A program made the position numbers and the translations under genes. A model generated the notes under the pieces. It saw only the letters and a list, made by a program, of their open reading frames with translations. It was not told where the DNA came from and ran no database searches. This document shows, piece by piece, positions 1-8,240 of a stretch of DNA of 64,000 nucleotides (positions are counted from its first letter, which is position 1; each line of letters opens with the position of its first letter). Origin of the DNA: Bacteroidales bacterium UBA1374 (GTDB lineage Bacteria > Bacteroidota > Bacteroidia > Bacteroidales > UBA932); assembly GCA_002305545.1 (NCBI GenBank), contig DBRG01000005.1, positions 49,116 to 113,115 on the forward strand. Direction: 5' to 3'.

Positions 1-83
1 GTGGCATAATCAATAAGCTCCTCCTTGGTAGCGGGCCAGGGAGCGTCTTCCAGTTTTGATGCCAATTCAAGTGTCCAGTACAT
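1..83 (-). CDS. DUF2795-like small protein, N-terminal part only
   Basis: Only the first 27 codons are inside the window; the rest lies beyond base 1. The translation starts MYWTLELASKLEDAPWPATK and goes on with EELIDYA, which matches the start of the small acidic DUF2795 proteins common in Bacteroidota as I remember the family. The function of that family is unknown. The start is the ATG at 81-83 on the minus strand, 32 bases after the end of the cobalamin adenosyltransferase gene, so the genes may be co-transcribed. The family assignment rests on a short piece. Confidence 0.6.
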   Translation of the reverse strand, partial: MYWTLELASKLEDAPWPATKEELIDYA

Positions 84-115
84 TTATGCAACGAATTTAA
101 AAAATGTGACCAAAG

Positions 116-667
116 TTATACAAAATAGTCTTCCGCACAACCTGTAGTAACGGTGATGAACCGGGCAAGAACAAAAAGGTAGTCAGAAAGCCGGTTAATG
201 TATATTAAAATATCTGCGCTGGCAATATCCGTGCCAAGAGCTACTATATGACGTTCAGTTTCACGACAGATAGTACGGGCAATATGAACCTGTGATGAAA
301 TGTCTGGATTATATGGGAGTACAAAAGATTTTAGGACCGGCAACTGGTCATGCAAATTATCAGTCGATTTTTCCAGGGCCGCAGCTGCGGGAAGGAAATC
401 GTAGCGGGTATCAAGAGAGGGGTCTTTTGATGCCAGCCTTCTTGCCAGGAGCATGAGATCCTCCTGGATGCTGCGCAGGAAGGAATTGATTTCGTGCAAC
501 CTTTGGTCAGGGGAAAATAAGGGATGAGAACGGATAAGTCCCAGCCAGGATATGAGCTCATCTACTTTTCCATAGGCTGCAACACGTGGATGAGCCTTTG
601 ATATTCTGCTCCCGTCCTGAAGGGAGGTAGAACCATTGTCCCCAGTACCAGTGTAGATCTTACTCAT
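116..667 (-). CDS. Cob(I)alamin / cob(I)yrinic acid a,c-diamide adenosyltransferase, PduO type
   Basis: This enzyme transfers the 5'-deoxyadenosyl group of ATP to cob(I)alamin in the cytoplasm to make coenzyme B12. The N-terminal ATP-binding motif GTGDNGSTSL (residues 6-15), the basic CRETERH motif near residues 134-140 and the C-terminal YINRLSDYLFVLAR stretch (156-169) are the marks of the PduO-type family. At 183 residues it has the usual length. Its ATG overlaps the stop of the upstream ABC ATPase in an ATGA junction, so translation is probably coupled. I see no cobalamin riboswitch upstream. The family is clear; whether the substrate is salvaged cobalamin or a de novo intermediate cannot be told here. 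Confidence 0.92.
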   Translation of the reverse strand: MSKIYTGTGDNGSTSLQDGSRISKAHPRVAAYGKVDELISWLGLIRSHPLFSPDQRLHEINSFLRSIQEDLMLLARRLASKDPSLDTRYDFLPAAAALEKSTDNLHDQLPVLKSFVLPYNPDISSQVHIARTICRETERHIVALGTDIASADILIYINRLSDYLFVLARFITVTTGCAEDYFV

Positions 668-1377
668 GAATTGTTCAACACAGGATTGTTGTTTAGCTGG
701 TCGCTTTCTACCAGCCCGTCCCTCAGGCGGACGACCCGTCTTGCATAGTGGGCAATGTCCTCCTCGTGGGTTACGATAATAATGGTGTTTCCCTTTGAAT
801 AGATTTGTTCAAAAAGCTCCATTATATCCAGCGATGTTTTCGTATCAAGGTTTCCTGTTGGTTCATCGGCCAGAATTATTGATGGATTGTTGACCATGGC
901 ACGGGCAAGGGCCACCCTTTGTTTTTGTCCGCCAGACAATTCATTTGGTTTGTGGTTCATCCTGTCCTCAAGGTCAACATTTATCAGGGCTCTTTTAGCC
1001 TCGCGCTCCCTATCCGCCCGGGGTAACCCTGCATATATCAGGGGCAATGCTACATTATTCAGGGCATTATACCTGGGCAACAGGTTGAACGACTGGAAAA
1101 CGAATCCAATTTCTTTGTTTCTCACCTCGGCCAGCTGGTCGTCCCGCATCTGGCTTACATCCGTCCCGTTCAGGATATATGTTCCTTCTGTTGGAGTGTC
1201 CAGGCATCCCAGCAAATTCATTAAAGTAGACTTGCCCGATCCCGACGGCCCCATGATAGCTACGTATTCGTTCTTCCTGATTTCCAGATCAACACCGTTG
1301 AGTGCACGCACTTGCTGGGTCCCCATCTCGTAAATCTTCTTGATTCCCCTGATTTTTATAAGTACTTCTTTTTCCAT
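664..1377 (-). CDS. MacB/LolD-type ABC transporter ATP-binding protein
   Basis: A stand-alone nucleotide-binding subunit of 237 residues. It has Walker A GPSGSGKST (43-51), a Q-loop FVFQSFN (92-98), the signature LSGGQ (147-151), Walker B ending ADEP with TGNLD, and an H-loop VTHEED. The MGPSGSGKST and DEPTGNLD forms are typical of the LolD/MacB/FtsE group, which drives mechanotransmission exporters and lipoprotein release. The frame is open to 1515, but the ATG at 1377 starts a normal family N-terminus and the extra 46 residues look like non-coding DNA. No permease gene is next to it. The efflux operon at 53.5-58.1 kb has a MacB-like permease without an ATPase, so this could be its partner (inference). 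Confidence 0.9.
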   Translation of the reverse strand: MEKEVLIKIRGIKKIYEMGTQQVRALNGVDLEIRKNEYVAIMGPSGSGKSTLMNLLGCLDTPTEGTYILNGTDVSQMRDDQLAEVRNKEIGFVFQSFNLLPRYNALNNVALPLIYAGLPRADREREAKRALINVDLEDRMNHKPNELSGGQKQRVALARAMVNNPSIILADEPTGNLDTKTSLDIMELFEQIYSKGNTIIIVTHEEDIAHYARRVVRLRDGLVESDQLNNNPVLNNS

Positions 1378-1480
1378 GATTGCGAATGTACAAAAAATAT
1401 GATTAGTCAACACACCGATTTTCCATTTGACTCCTTCAGGTCCTGAAAGTTTAAGGTAAATTACGAGATGTTTTTTTTTG

Positions 1481-1488
1481 TATTTTTG
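1481..1488 (+). promoter_or_regulatory. Predicted -7 element of the folE promoter
   Basis: TATTTTTG matches the Bacteroidota -7 consensus TAnnTTTG and lies 25 bases before the folE ATG. The -33 region is not a clear match. Predicted by pattern only. Confidence 0.5.
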
Positions 1489-1513
1489 TACTTTAATCCA
1501 TATCCGATAATCC

Positions 1514-2101
1514 ATGTCTTATACCAACAACGACCATTATACTCCCGAAACGACAAGAAAGCTGGAAGAACATTACAAAGAAGTAATGAAACTCCTTGGA
1601 GAGGATACAGAAAGAGAAGGCCTGGTCAGAACTCCGCTGAGGGTTGCACGGGCTATGCAGTTTCTTACAAAAGGATACCAGGAAGATCCGGCTGCCATTC
1701 TGAATTCCGCAAAATTCCGTGAAGAATACCAGCAAATGGTTCTTATAAAGGATATCGAAATGTATTCCCTTTGTGAGCACCACATGCTTCCCTTTTACGG
1801 AAAAGCTCATGTGGCGTATATTCCCGATGGTTTTATAACAGGGATCAGTAAAATTACCAGGGTAGTGGAAACATTTGCCCGCAGATTTCAGGTACAGGAA
1901 CGCCTAACGGTTCAGATCCGCGACTGCATCCAGGAAACACTCAACCCGATGGGTGTCGCTGTTGTCATCGAGGCCGAGCATATGTGCATGCAGATAAGGG
2001 GGGTCCAGAAACAACATTCAAAAATGGTTACCTCTGCCTTTACAGGAACATTCCTCAAGGATATGCGAACCAGGGAAGAACTCATGCACCTGCTTCACTG
2101 A
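1514..2101 (+). CDS. folE: GTP cyclohydrolase I
   Basis: Converts GTP to 7,8-dihydroneopterin triphosphate, the first step of tetrahydrofolate (and queuosine precursor) synthesis, as a cytoplasmic homodecamer. The 195-residue protein has the zinc ligands Cys87 and His90 in SLCEHHMLPFYGKAHVAYIP, and Cys158 in EHMCMQIRGVQKQHS, the classic type IA signature. The N-terminal helical part with LVRTPLRVARAM is also typical. It is transcribed away from the ABC ATPase gene, with a good -7 element 25 bases upstream. Its last 20 bases overlap the end of the convergent cca gene. The assignment is secure. Confidence 0.97.
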   Translation: MSYTNNDHYTPETTRKLEEHYKEVMKLLGEDTEREGLVRTPLRVARAMQFLTKGYQEDPAAILNSAKFREEYQQMVLIKDIEMYSLCEHHMLPFYGKAHVAYIPDGFITGISKITRVVETFARRFQVQERLTVQIRDCIQETLNPMGVAVVIEAEHMCMQIRGVQKQHSKMVTSAFTGTFLKDMRTREELMHLLH

Positions 2102-3485
2102 TTCCCAGTTCAGCAGCCCTTTGTTTCATCAGCTCGAGGGCTTCTTCATAATTGTTGCCGATTTTTCCATCGAGGATAGCATCCTTGATATAATCCTTTA
2201 TCAGTCCCACTTCGCGGCAGGGGGGCAGGTTGTAGGTCTTCATGATTACCTCTCCCGAGATGGGAGGCTGAAAGTTCCTGATGGCATCTTTTTCTTCAAC
2301 CTGGATCAGCTTTTTGCTTACCAATTCAAAATTCCCGAAGTGCTGCCTTACAGTCCTGGGATTTTTTGATGTAATGTCTGCACGACACAACAGCATCAGG
2401 TCATCAATATCTTCTCCTGCATCGAACAGCAGCCTGCGAACCCCGGAATCACTTACATTATTTACCAGGGCAATAGGCCTTAAGTGTAGCTGTACCAATT
2501 TCCGGACATATTTCATTTCTTCTCCCAAGGGTAATCTGAGCTGCCGGAAAATCCCCGGGATCATTTTACTGCCAATAAAGTCGTGTCCGTGAAAAGTCCA
2601 TCCCGCCTCCTTGTCAAATTGCTTGGTGGTCGGTTTTCCAATATCGTGAAGCAAGGCTGCCCAGCGAAGCCAGATATTGTCACTGACCAGGGCAACGTTA
2701 TCCAGGACTTCCATCGTATGACTGAAGTTTTCCTTGTGCCCTTTCCCTTCCATTGTTTCCACCCCGCGCAGCTGGGATACCTCCGGCAGGATCATAGGCA
2801 GAAGACCGCTTTTCTCCAACAGGCAGAATCCCAAAGAAGGCTTGCGTGAGGCCATGATTTTTTGCAATTCAGCCGTAATCCTCTCCTGTGACACAATCTG
2901 AATCCTGGAGGCATTCCTGGTAATGGACCCGAAAGCCGTTTCATCTATTGTGAATTCCAGTTGTGCTGCAAAACGGATTGCACGAACCATCCTCAGGGGA
3001 TCATCACTGAATGTTGTGTCCGGGTCCAAAGGAGTTCTTATGATTTTATTAACAAGATCGTTAAGGCCATTGAAAGGATCTGTCAGGGTGCCGTAATCTT
3101 CCTGCTGCAGGCTGAATGCCATTGCATTTATTGTGAAGTCACGTCTTTTCTGATCATCTTCCACAGTCCCGTTCTCTACAACCGGTTTTCGGGAATCGGA
3201 CCTATAGGATTCTTTTCTGGCCCCGACGAACTCAATTTCCATCCCGCGGTAGCGTAACATGGCTGTACCAAAATTTTTAAACAGAGTGGCTTTAACATTT
3301 AGGACAGAGGCCACGTCGGAGGCAATTTCCAAACCATTACCTTCTACAACAATATCAATATCAGTACAACGACGTTTAAGAAAAAAATCACGTACATAAC
3401 CTCCGATAACAAAGGCGCGCACATTTCTGGCCCCGGCCTGCAGGGATACGATTTTGAAAATCTTGGATCTCAGGGGAGCTTTCAT
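2082..3485 (-). CDS. cca: CCA tRNA nucleotidyltransferase with HD domain
   Basis: A class II nucleotidyltransferase that adds or repairs the 3' CCA end of tRNAs. GGYVRD at residues 28-33 and the catalytic TDIDIVVEG at 41-49 form the polymerase head domain. RRDFTINAMAF (114-124) is the next conserved block. An HD phosphohydrolase-type domain follows with HDIGKP at 280-285. The length of 467 residues suits the HD-containing form. The head domain could in principle be a poly(A) polymerase, but the long form with HD favours CCA addition. CCA-adding activity would serve tRNA-Phe in this window, whose CCA is not encoded. Its end overlaps folE convergently. Confidence 0.92.
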   Translation of the reverse strand: MKAPLRSKIFKIVSLQAGARNVRAFVIGGYVRDFFLKRRCTDIDIVVEGNGLEIASDVASVLNVKATLFKNFGTAMLRYRGMEIEFVGARKESYRSDSRKPVVENGTVEDDQKRRDFTINAMAFSLQQEDYGTLTDPFNGLNDLVNKIIRTPLDPDTTFSDDPLRMVRAIRFAAQLEFTIDETAFGSITRNASRIQIVSQERITAELQKIMASRKPSLGFCLLEKSGLLPMILPEVSQLRGVETMEGKGHKENFSHTMEVLDNVALVSDNIWLRWAALLHDIGKPTTKQFDKEAGWTFHGHDFIGSKMIPGIFRQLRLPLGEEMKYVRKLVQLHLRPIALVNNVSDSGVRRLLFDAGEDIDDLMLLCRADITSKNPRTVRQHFGNFELVSKKLIQVEEKDAIRNFQPPISGEVIMKTYNLPPCREVGLIKDYIKDAILDGKIGNNYEEALELMKQRAAELGISEAGA

Positions 3486-3497
3486 TACAACGGATGT

Positions 3498-3899
3498 TTA
3501 GATCAGTTCCTGATATGCAGGTATTTCTTTCATGGACTCATAAATACCGTTTTCCCGGCTTAATTTCCAGAAGAATGTTTGCGAACCGTTGCTGACAAGA
3601 AGGTATGGTGCCAGGATCTCCGCGTTATACCTTCGCAATTGGGCAATGGTTTTTTCGTCCACACTGACCGAGGGTGCTTTGAACTCTGCCAGCACAAGAG
3701 GTTTTCCATCCCGGTCATGGAGCACCAGATCAGCGCGGTGATCCAGGATTTGAACGGGGTATTCACAGGTCATCAGGTGCAGGGGAGCTCCGCATACAAT
3801 ATGAAGGTGTTTAATGATATGCTGGCGTACTTCCTCTTCCGGGGTGCGTTCCACCCATTTTTTTCTTACTGCGCAATATATCACAGACGGACTGTTCAT
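3498..3899 (-). CDS. Small PD-(D/E)XK protein with type I restriction HsdR N-terminal-like domain
   Basis: A 133-residue protein made almost wholly of the HSDR_N_2 (type I restriction R-subunit N-terminal) nuclease-like fold. The core is D57 in the block ending ADLVLHDRDG, then a strand LVLAEFKAP giving E72 and K74 of the E-x-K motif. There is no helicase or methylase gene nearby, so it is not part of a restriction system here. Stand-alone copies next to holA are, as I recall, common in Bacteroidota and have no known role. It is transcribed divergently from holA across only 26 bases and reads on toward cca. Nuclease activity is unproven. Confidence 0.8.
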   Translation of the reverse strand: MNSPSVIYCAVRKKWVERTPEEEVRQHIIKHLHIVCGAPLHLMTCEYPVQILDHRADLVLHDRDGKPLVLAEFKAPSVSVDEKTIAQLRRYNAEILAPYLLVSNGSQTFFWKLSRENGIYESMKEIPAYQELI

Positions 3900-3903
3900 A
3901 GTG

Positions 3904-3921
3904 CAAATTTATGTAAATTTG
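3904..3921. promoter_or_regulatory. Palindromic divergent -7 elements between the HsdR-like gene and holA
   Basis: CAAATTTATGTAAATTTG is a perfect inverted repeat of two TAnnTTTG-type -7 elements separated by TG. The right half (3914-3921) points at holA, whose ATG is 4 bases away. The left half (3904-3911) points at the HsdR-like gene, whose ATG is also 4 bases away. Either both mRNAs are leaderless or nearly so, or the promoters lie elsewhere and this is coincidence. Confidence 0.45.
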
Positions 3922-3925
3922 TCAT

Positions 3926-4969
3926 ATGGCTAAAACAACACCTGCAGAAACCCTGTCCACCTACAACCGGATAATGAAGGATTTGAAAGAGGGTATATAC
4001 AAACCTTGCTACCTGCTCATGGGAGAGGAACCCTATTATGTGGATCAGATCACCTCGTTTATTGCCGCCCATGCACTTACAGAAGATGAAAAGGCATTCA
4101 ACCAGATGGTAATCTACGGACAGGATGCCACCGTTATGCAGATTGCCGATAATGCAAGAAGGTATCCTCTCATGGCATCCAGGCAGGTCATAATAGTAAA
4201 GGAAGCACAGCAGCTTAAAGGAATTGAGGGCCTTGTGTCATACTTCAAGGCCATGAATCCCTCTTGTGTGCTGGTTCTTTGCCTGATGGGGAAATCGTTG
4301 GATAAAAGAACCGAGCTCTGGAAAACAGCTCTCAAATACTGTGAAATCCTGGAATCGGTTCCACTGAGGGATTACCAGATGCAGGAATGGATAACCGCAT
4401 ACCTGAAAGAAATGAACACACGGATTGAACCACAGGCAGCCAGCCTGCTGGCGGATTTCCTGGGTACAGACTTGCAACGGGTCGTCATGGAACTGGACAA
4501 ATTATTCATACTTATCCCGGAAGGAACACTAACCATCACAACGGACATGGTTGAAAACTCGGTGGGTATTAACAGGGATTTCAGTCCTTTTACCATGTTC
4601 AGGCACCTTACTGACGGAAATTTTGCCGGTGTGCAACCCATAGTGCAATACTTTTCGGATAATGAAAAAAAGTATCCCCTTGTTATGATAATCAGCCTTT
4701 TATATACGCATTTATCCCGGATACTTAAATACCATGCACTGCGCATGGAGAATCCCTCCCTGACGGAAGACGCTGTCGGTAAACTCATGGGAAGCAATTA
4801 CTATTTTTTCAAAGAAACACTGCGGGCATCCCGTTTCTTTACATTCAGGAGGACAGTAAGGGCCATGGAGCTGTTGTGCATTTACGACAGCCTGTATAAA
4901 TCTTCGGACCGCGGAGAAGCCACGGACGGGGAACTGCTCATGGAAATGGTCTGTAAAATGATGGCCTGA
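3926..4969 (+). CDS. holA: DNA polymerase III subunit delta
   Basis: The delta subunit of the clamp loader, which opens the beta sliding clamp. The 347-residue protein begins with a degenerate AAA+ domain containing the conserved PCYLLMGEEPYYVDQI block (about residues 27-42), with no functional Walker A as is normal for delta. It continues through the lid and C-terminal collar helices (FFKETLRASRFF... ELLCIYDSLYKSSDRG). Together with dnaX at 47-49 kb it supplies two clamp-loader parts from this window. The stop abuts the end of the convergent alr gene. Confidence 0.93.
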   Translation: MAKTTPAETLSTYNRIMKDLKEGIYKPCYLLMGEEPYYVDQITSFIAAHALTEDEKAFNQMVIYGQDATVMQIADNARRYPLMASRQVIIVKEAQQLKGIEGLVSYFKAMNPSCVLVLCLMGKSLDKRTELWKTALKYCEILESVPLRDYQMQEWITAYLKEMNTRIEPQAASLLADFLGTDLQRVVMELDKLFILIPEGTLTITTDMVENSVGINRDFSPFTMFRHLTDGNFAGVQPIVQYFSDNEKKYPLVMIISLLYTHLSRILKYHALRMENPSLTEDAVGKLMGSNYYFFKETLRASRFFTFRRTVRAMELLCIYDSLYKSSDRGEATDGELLMEMVCKMMA

Positions 4970-6076
4970 TCAGGACACGTAGATCCTCGGAACCCGTTGT
5001 GCGACACTTGTGAGGATCTCGTAGGGAATAGTTCCCAGAATATCTGCAAGTTCAAAGATGGAGGGGTCTTCTCCAAAAACCGTTACCATGTCTCCGGGTT
5101 TGACATCAATGCCGGTAACGTCAATCATGCACATGTCCATACAGATATTTCCAATGGTGGGGGCCCTGTGTCCATTGACAGAGAAGCAGGCTTTGCCACC
5201 GCTCAGATGGCGGTTTACCCCGTCTGCATAGCCAATGGCCAGGGTAGCTATACGTGTGTCAGGAGCTGTGACTTTCCCTGCCCTTGCGTACCCGACGGTT
5301 TCTCCTTTGGCAACGGTTTTTACCTGTAAAACCGGTGTTTTGAGATAAGCTGTAGGCCGTAGCAGACTCCTGTCCACATAAGACATTCCGTAAAGCCCGA
5401 TTCCAAGCCTTGCCATATCATATTGGGCTTCTTTTGCGAACCGTTCAATTCCGGGGGAATTGAGCAGATGGCGGATAGGCTTGTAATCCAGGTGATTCAT
5501 TAAAAAAGAAGAAAGGGCTTCAAAGCGGGTTATCTGTGCCCTGGTGAAATCATCATGCTGAGGATCTCCTGAAGCTACAAAATGGGAAAAAATGGATGCG
5601 ATCCTCACAGATTGCGCCAAAGGCAATTCATACGACAGGGCATGGAGCTCGGCTTGTTCAAAACCAAGGCGGTGCATCCCTGTGTCGAGTTTGATGTGCA
5701 CTGGATAAGCCTGTTCCCCCAGGGCAGCTGCCTCACTTGCAAAACGCTTAAAAGCATCCAGGCAGGGAAGGCTTGGTTCCAGCTTGTTTTTTATCAGCAG
5801 GGAATAATGCTCCATGCCGGCCGAAAGCACGATGACAGGAAGTTTTACGCCTGCCTCGCGTATGGCAACGCCTTCTCCGGGAAATGCAACGGCCAGGTAA
5901 TCTACACCATTCTCTTCCAGGATGCGGGAAAACTCACCAATACCGTGGCCGTATCCGTAGGCTTTGACCAAGACTAGAAGCTTTGTTTTTTTATTGAGAA
6001 ACGAACGGAAATAATTCAGATTATACCGGATGTTTGGAATGCTGATTTCAAGGTGGGTGAATAGGTTTGCGCTCAT
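4970..6076 (-). CDS. alr: Alanine racemase
   Basis: A PLP-dependent enzyme that converts L-alanine to D-alanine for peptidoglycan. Lys38 in LVKAYGYGHG is the PLP lysine, HIKLDTGMHRLGF is the conserved middle motif of the barrel, and the C-terminal beta domain has the IATLAIGYADGV and PTIGNICMDMCMIDVT blocks. It is 368 residues long, the usual size. In many Bacteroidota alr is fused to murF; here it stands alone and murF is not in the window. It overlaps the upstream tdk gene by an ATGA-type junction, suggesting one transcript. Confidence 0.96.
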   Translation of the reverse strand: MSANLFTHLEISIPNIRYNLNYFRSFLNKKTKLLVLVKAYGYGHGIGEFSRILEENGVDYLAVAFPGEGVAIREAGVKLPVIVLSAGMEHYSLLIKNKLEPSLPCLDAFKRFASEAAALGEQAYPVHIKLDTGMHRLGFEQAELHALSYELPLAQSVRIASIFSHFVASGDPQHDDFTRAQITRFEALSSFLMNHLDYKPIRHLLNSPGIERFAKEAQYDMARLGIGLYGMSYVDRSLLRPTAYLKTPVLQVKTVAKGETVGYARAGKVTAPDTRIATLAIGYADGVNRHLSGGKACFSVNGHRAPTIGNICMDMCMIDVTGIDVKPGDMVTVFGEDPSIFELADILGTIPYEILTSVAQRVPRIYVS

Positions 6077-6636
6077 TTTTTTATCTGGTTAAAACAATGT
6101 CTGCAAAGGGGCTCGTATATGTCTTTCTCCCCAAGTTCCACAAGCCGGGTGCTATCGCTTAAACGATGGGAATATTGGGCCGGATCCCCGCAACGAACAC
6201 ATATGGCATGGACTTTTACAATATGTTCGGCCACAGCCATCAAGTCGGGCATGGGACCAAACGGGTTTCCCAGGTAATCCATATCCAGGCCGGCCACGAT
6301 TACCCGGATACCGTTTTGGGCCAGTATCTGGCAGACCCTTACAAGATTCTGGTCAAAGAATTGTGCTTCGTCAATGGCCACAACATCTACGTTGGTGGCC
6401 AATAAAAGAATGCTTTCTGCCGAGTCAACCGGCGTTGAGGGATAAGAATGACTGTCGTGGGAAACAACTTCTTCCCTGGAATACCTCACATCAATGCGGG
6501 GTTTGAATATTTCCACCCGCTGATTCGCAAACCTGGCCCTTTTGAGCCGGCGCAGGAGTTCTTCCGTTTTTCCCGAGAACATGGATCCGCAGATCACTTC
6601 AATCCTCCCGTTCCATTTTTGAGTTTCCAGAAACAT
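6073..6636 (-). CDS. tdk: Thymidine kinase, type II
   Basis: Phosphorylates thymidine to dTMP in the pyrimidine salvage pathway. The P-loop is GSMFSGKT (17-24), Glu90 in the IDEAQFFD block is the expected catalytic acid, and four cysteines (146, 149, 178, 181) form the structural zinc site of the lasso domain. It is 187 residues long, as in bacterial type II enzymes. The stop overlaps the alr start and the gene lies 12 bases after the metallophosphatase, so it is probably part of a run of co-directional genes. Confidence 0.95.
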   Translation of the reverse strand: MFLETQKWNGRIEVICGSMFSGKTEELLRRLKRARFANQRVEIFKPRIDVRYSREEVVSHDSHSYPSTPVDSAESILLLATNVDVVAIDEAQFFDQNLVRVCQILAQNGIRVIVAGLDMDYLGNPFGPMPDLMAVAEHIVKVHAICVRCGDPAQYSHRLSDSTRLVELGEKDIYEPLCRHCFNQIKK

Positions 6637-6648
6637 GATGCTTCCTCG

Positions 6649-7458
6649 TTAAAAAGTTATATCAACACGCCCGGCATATACTCCGTAAGCTCCTGTCTGG
6701 ACAATGACCACCTCATGTCCGTCCAGGTCTGTGGCACTTACAGGTTCTTCAAGAAAAGTATGTGAATGCCCTCCGATGATCAGGTGTATGTTCCTGGCCT
6801 GGGCAGCCAGTTTTATATCTGCATCAAGGCCCTGGTGTGTCAGGCAGATAACCAGGTCACAACCTTTTCTTTTTAGCCGTGATGCCATGTTGTTAGCTGT
6901 CTGCACAGCATCCCGGTATTGCATGAGCCGTAACACTTCGCTGGAGACAAGACCATTCAGGTTCAGCGTCAGGCCTATGATGCCGATTTTTTTCCCGTTG
7001 ACACGGGTTATGACATAGGGTTTGACCAATTTTCTGAGCGGCCTGTACAAAATATCATAATTGGCACAAAGAATATGATAATCCGCCATTTTTAGACGGC
7101 TGACAAGGTCTTCCAGTCCGTTGTCAAACTCATGGTTCCCCAACGCGGTGGCAAACAATCCGAGCTTATTCATGCCGTTTACTTCCACCTTTCCGCCAAA
7201 GAGGTTGAAATAGGGAGTCCCCTGGTTGTAGTCTCCCGCATCCAGGTACAGCAGATCAGGAAACTCTTTTCTCATATCTTCCAGGTAACCCGACAAACTT
7301 AACAGACCGCCTGTCCCGGCATTACGCCCCGATTGAAAAGGCTCGATCTGGCTGTGAAAATCATTGGTATGCACGATCACCAGATCCTGGCCGGAAAGGG
7401 GCCGGGAAATGGCTGTAAGCAAGATAAGAGAAAAGACGTATAAAAAATACTTTTTCAT
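6649..7458 (-). CDS. Secreted metallophosphatase, catalytic half of a split 5'-nucleotidase
   Basis: A calcineurin-like metallophosphoesterase of 269 residues with an N-terminal signal peptide (MKKYFLYVFSLILLTAISRPLSG). Metal ligands can be read as D33 and H35 in the VIVHTNDFHSQIEP block, D76 in LDAGDYNQG, GNHEFD at 107-112, and GGHSHTF near the C-terminus. This is the N-terminal domain of UshA-type 5'-nucleotidases. The substrate-binding C-terminal domain is encoded separately by the gene just upstream, whose stop overlaps this start (TAATG). The two products probably act together in the periplasm on nucleotides or related phosphate esters (inference). Confidence 0.88.
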   Translation of the reverse strand: MKKYFLYVFSLILLTAISRPLSGQDLVIVHTNDFHSQIEPFQSGRNAGTGGLLSLSGYLEDMRKEFPDLLYLDAGDYNQGTPYFNLFGGKVEVNGMNKLGLFATALGNHEFDNGLEDLVSRLKMADYHILCANYDILYRPLRKLVKPYVITRVNGKKIGIIGLTLNLNGLVSSEVLRLMQYRDAVQTANNMASRLKRKGCDLVICLTHQGLDADIKLAAQARNIHLIIGGHSHTFLEEPVSATDLDGHEVVIVQTGAYGVYAGRVDITF

Positions 7459-8240
7459 TATTCACGCGGGTTGTTGATAACCACCCGTCCATCTTTTTTG
7501 GCCGGTATAGGCTCTCCGTTTTTTGTAAACACACTGATATACTGTAGTATAACATCCCTGAGTGTAATGCCCGAATAGTCAACACCCACATTCTCCCGCA
7601 AGGCGGTCATCCTGTCTCCTCCCGTTAGCAGGAAATCAATGGTGGCCAGATAATAGATTCGTTCATCGTCAAGAGGCTTCCCATTAATGAGCAATTCGGT
7701 GATTTTGTGATTGTCAATCCGGAGACGTACACCAGCAAGGGCCTCGGTGCGGCTGCGGGCGAAAAGTTCGAACAAAGCCCTTACCTGTTCGCCTTTCAGG
7801 GCTACCAGGACAAGAGAATTCTCGAATGGGAAGGCGGCATAAACATAGTAAAGAGTCAAGTCTCCCTTTGGAAACGAAGTACGTATGCCTCCGAAATTGG
7901 TCATGGCAAAATCCACCCGGTCCAGACCATAATGCCTTCTGGCGATGGCCAGCAGGGCATCTGTTGCCATATTGGACAACGGGCTCTCGGGAGCATAGGA
8001 GTCCATGGCCACCGTGGTATAACCGACCACTTCGTCCATCTTGCGGTTGAGCTCAGGGGAGTAGGCATTGATGATACTCTTAACAGCCGCGGAAGCTTTG
8101 GGCTGGTAAGCCGAAGTGTCCATCAGCACCCGGGATGCCTTGATTGTCTGGGCCGGGGAGGTGGTCATCCCCGCGATAAGCAACAGCGCAGAGAAGAGGA
8201 CAACTTTTATCAGCCGTTTTTGTAGCGCATCCATTTCCAT
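7458..8240 (-). CDS. 5'-nucleotidase C-terminal domain protein, secreted
   Basis: About 260 residues with a hydrophobic N-terminal signal (KRLIKVVLFSALLLIAGMTTSPAQ) followed by a 5_nucleotid_C domain. The blocks SPLSNMATDALL, DFAMTNFGGIRTSFPKGDLTLYYVYAAFPFENSLV and IYYLATIDFLLTGGDRMT are the substrate-recognition elements of UshA-type enzymes. The frame is open to 8435, but a start at 8240 or 8234 gives a proper signal peptide and only a short overlap with the permease gene; a GGAAAG sequence lies just upstream. It is coupled by TAATG to the catalytic-domain gene that follows. The enzyme is thus split over two genes. Confidence 0.85.
   Translation of the reverse strand: MEMDALQKRLIKVVLFSALLLIAGMTTSPAQTIKASRVLMDTSAYQPKASAAVKSIINAYSPELNRKMDEVVGYTTVAMDSYAPESPLSNMATDALLAIARRHYGLDRVDFAMTNFGGIRTSFPKGDLTLYYVYAAFPFENSLVLVALKGEQVRALFELFARSRTEALAGVRLRIDNHKITELLINGKPLDDERIYYLATIDFLLTGGDRMTALRENVGVDYSGITLRDVILQYISVFTKNGEPIPAKKDGRVVINNPRE

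Noticed and set aside
1378..1513. A riboswitch upstream of the cobalamin adenosyltransferase transcript
   Set aside because: I could not find a cobalamin-riboswitch B12 box or the paired arms in this short spacer.
664..1515. The long form of the ABC ATPase (283 residues)
   Set aside because: The first 46 residues lie in the divergent spacer before folE and lack family similarity; the ATG at 1377 gives the usual start.
3498..3899. A restriction-modification system
   Set aside because: Only the small HsdR N-terminal-like domain is present; there is no methylase, specificity subunit or helicase nearby.
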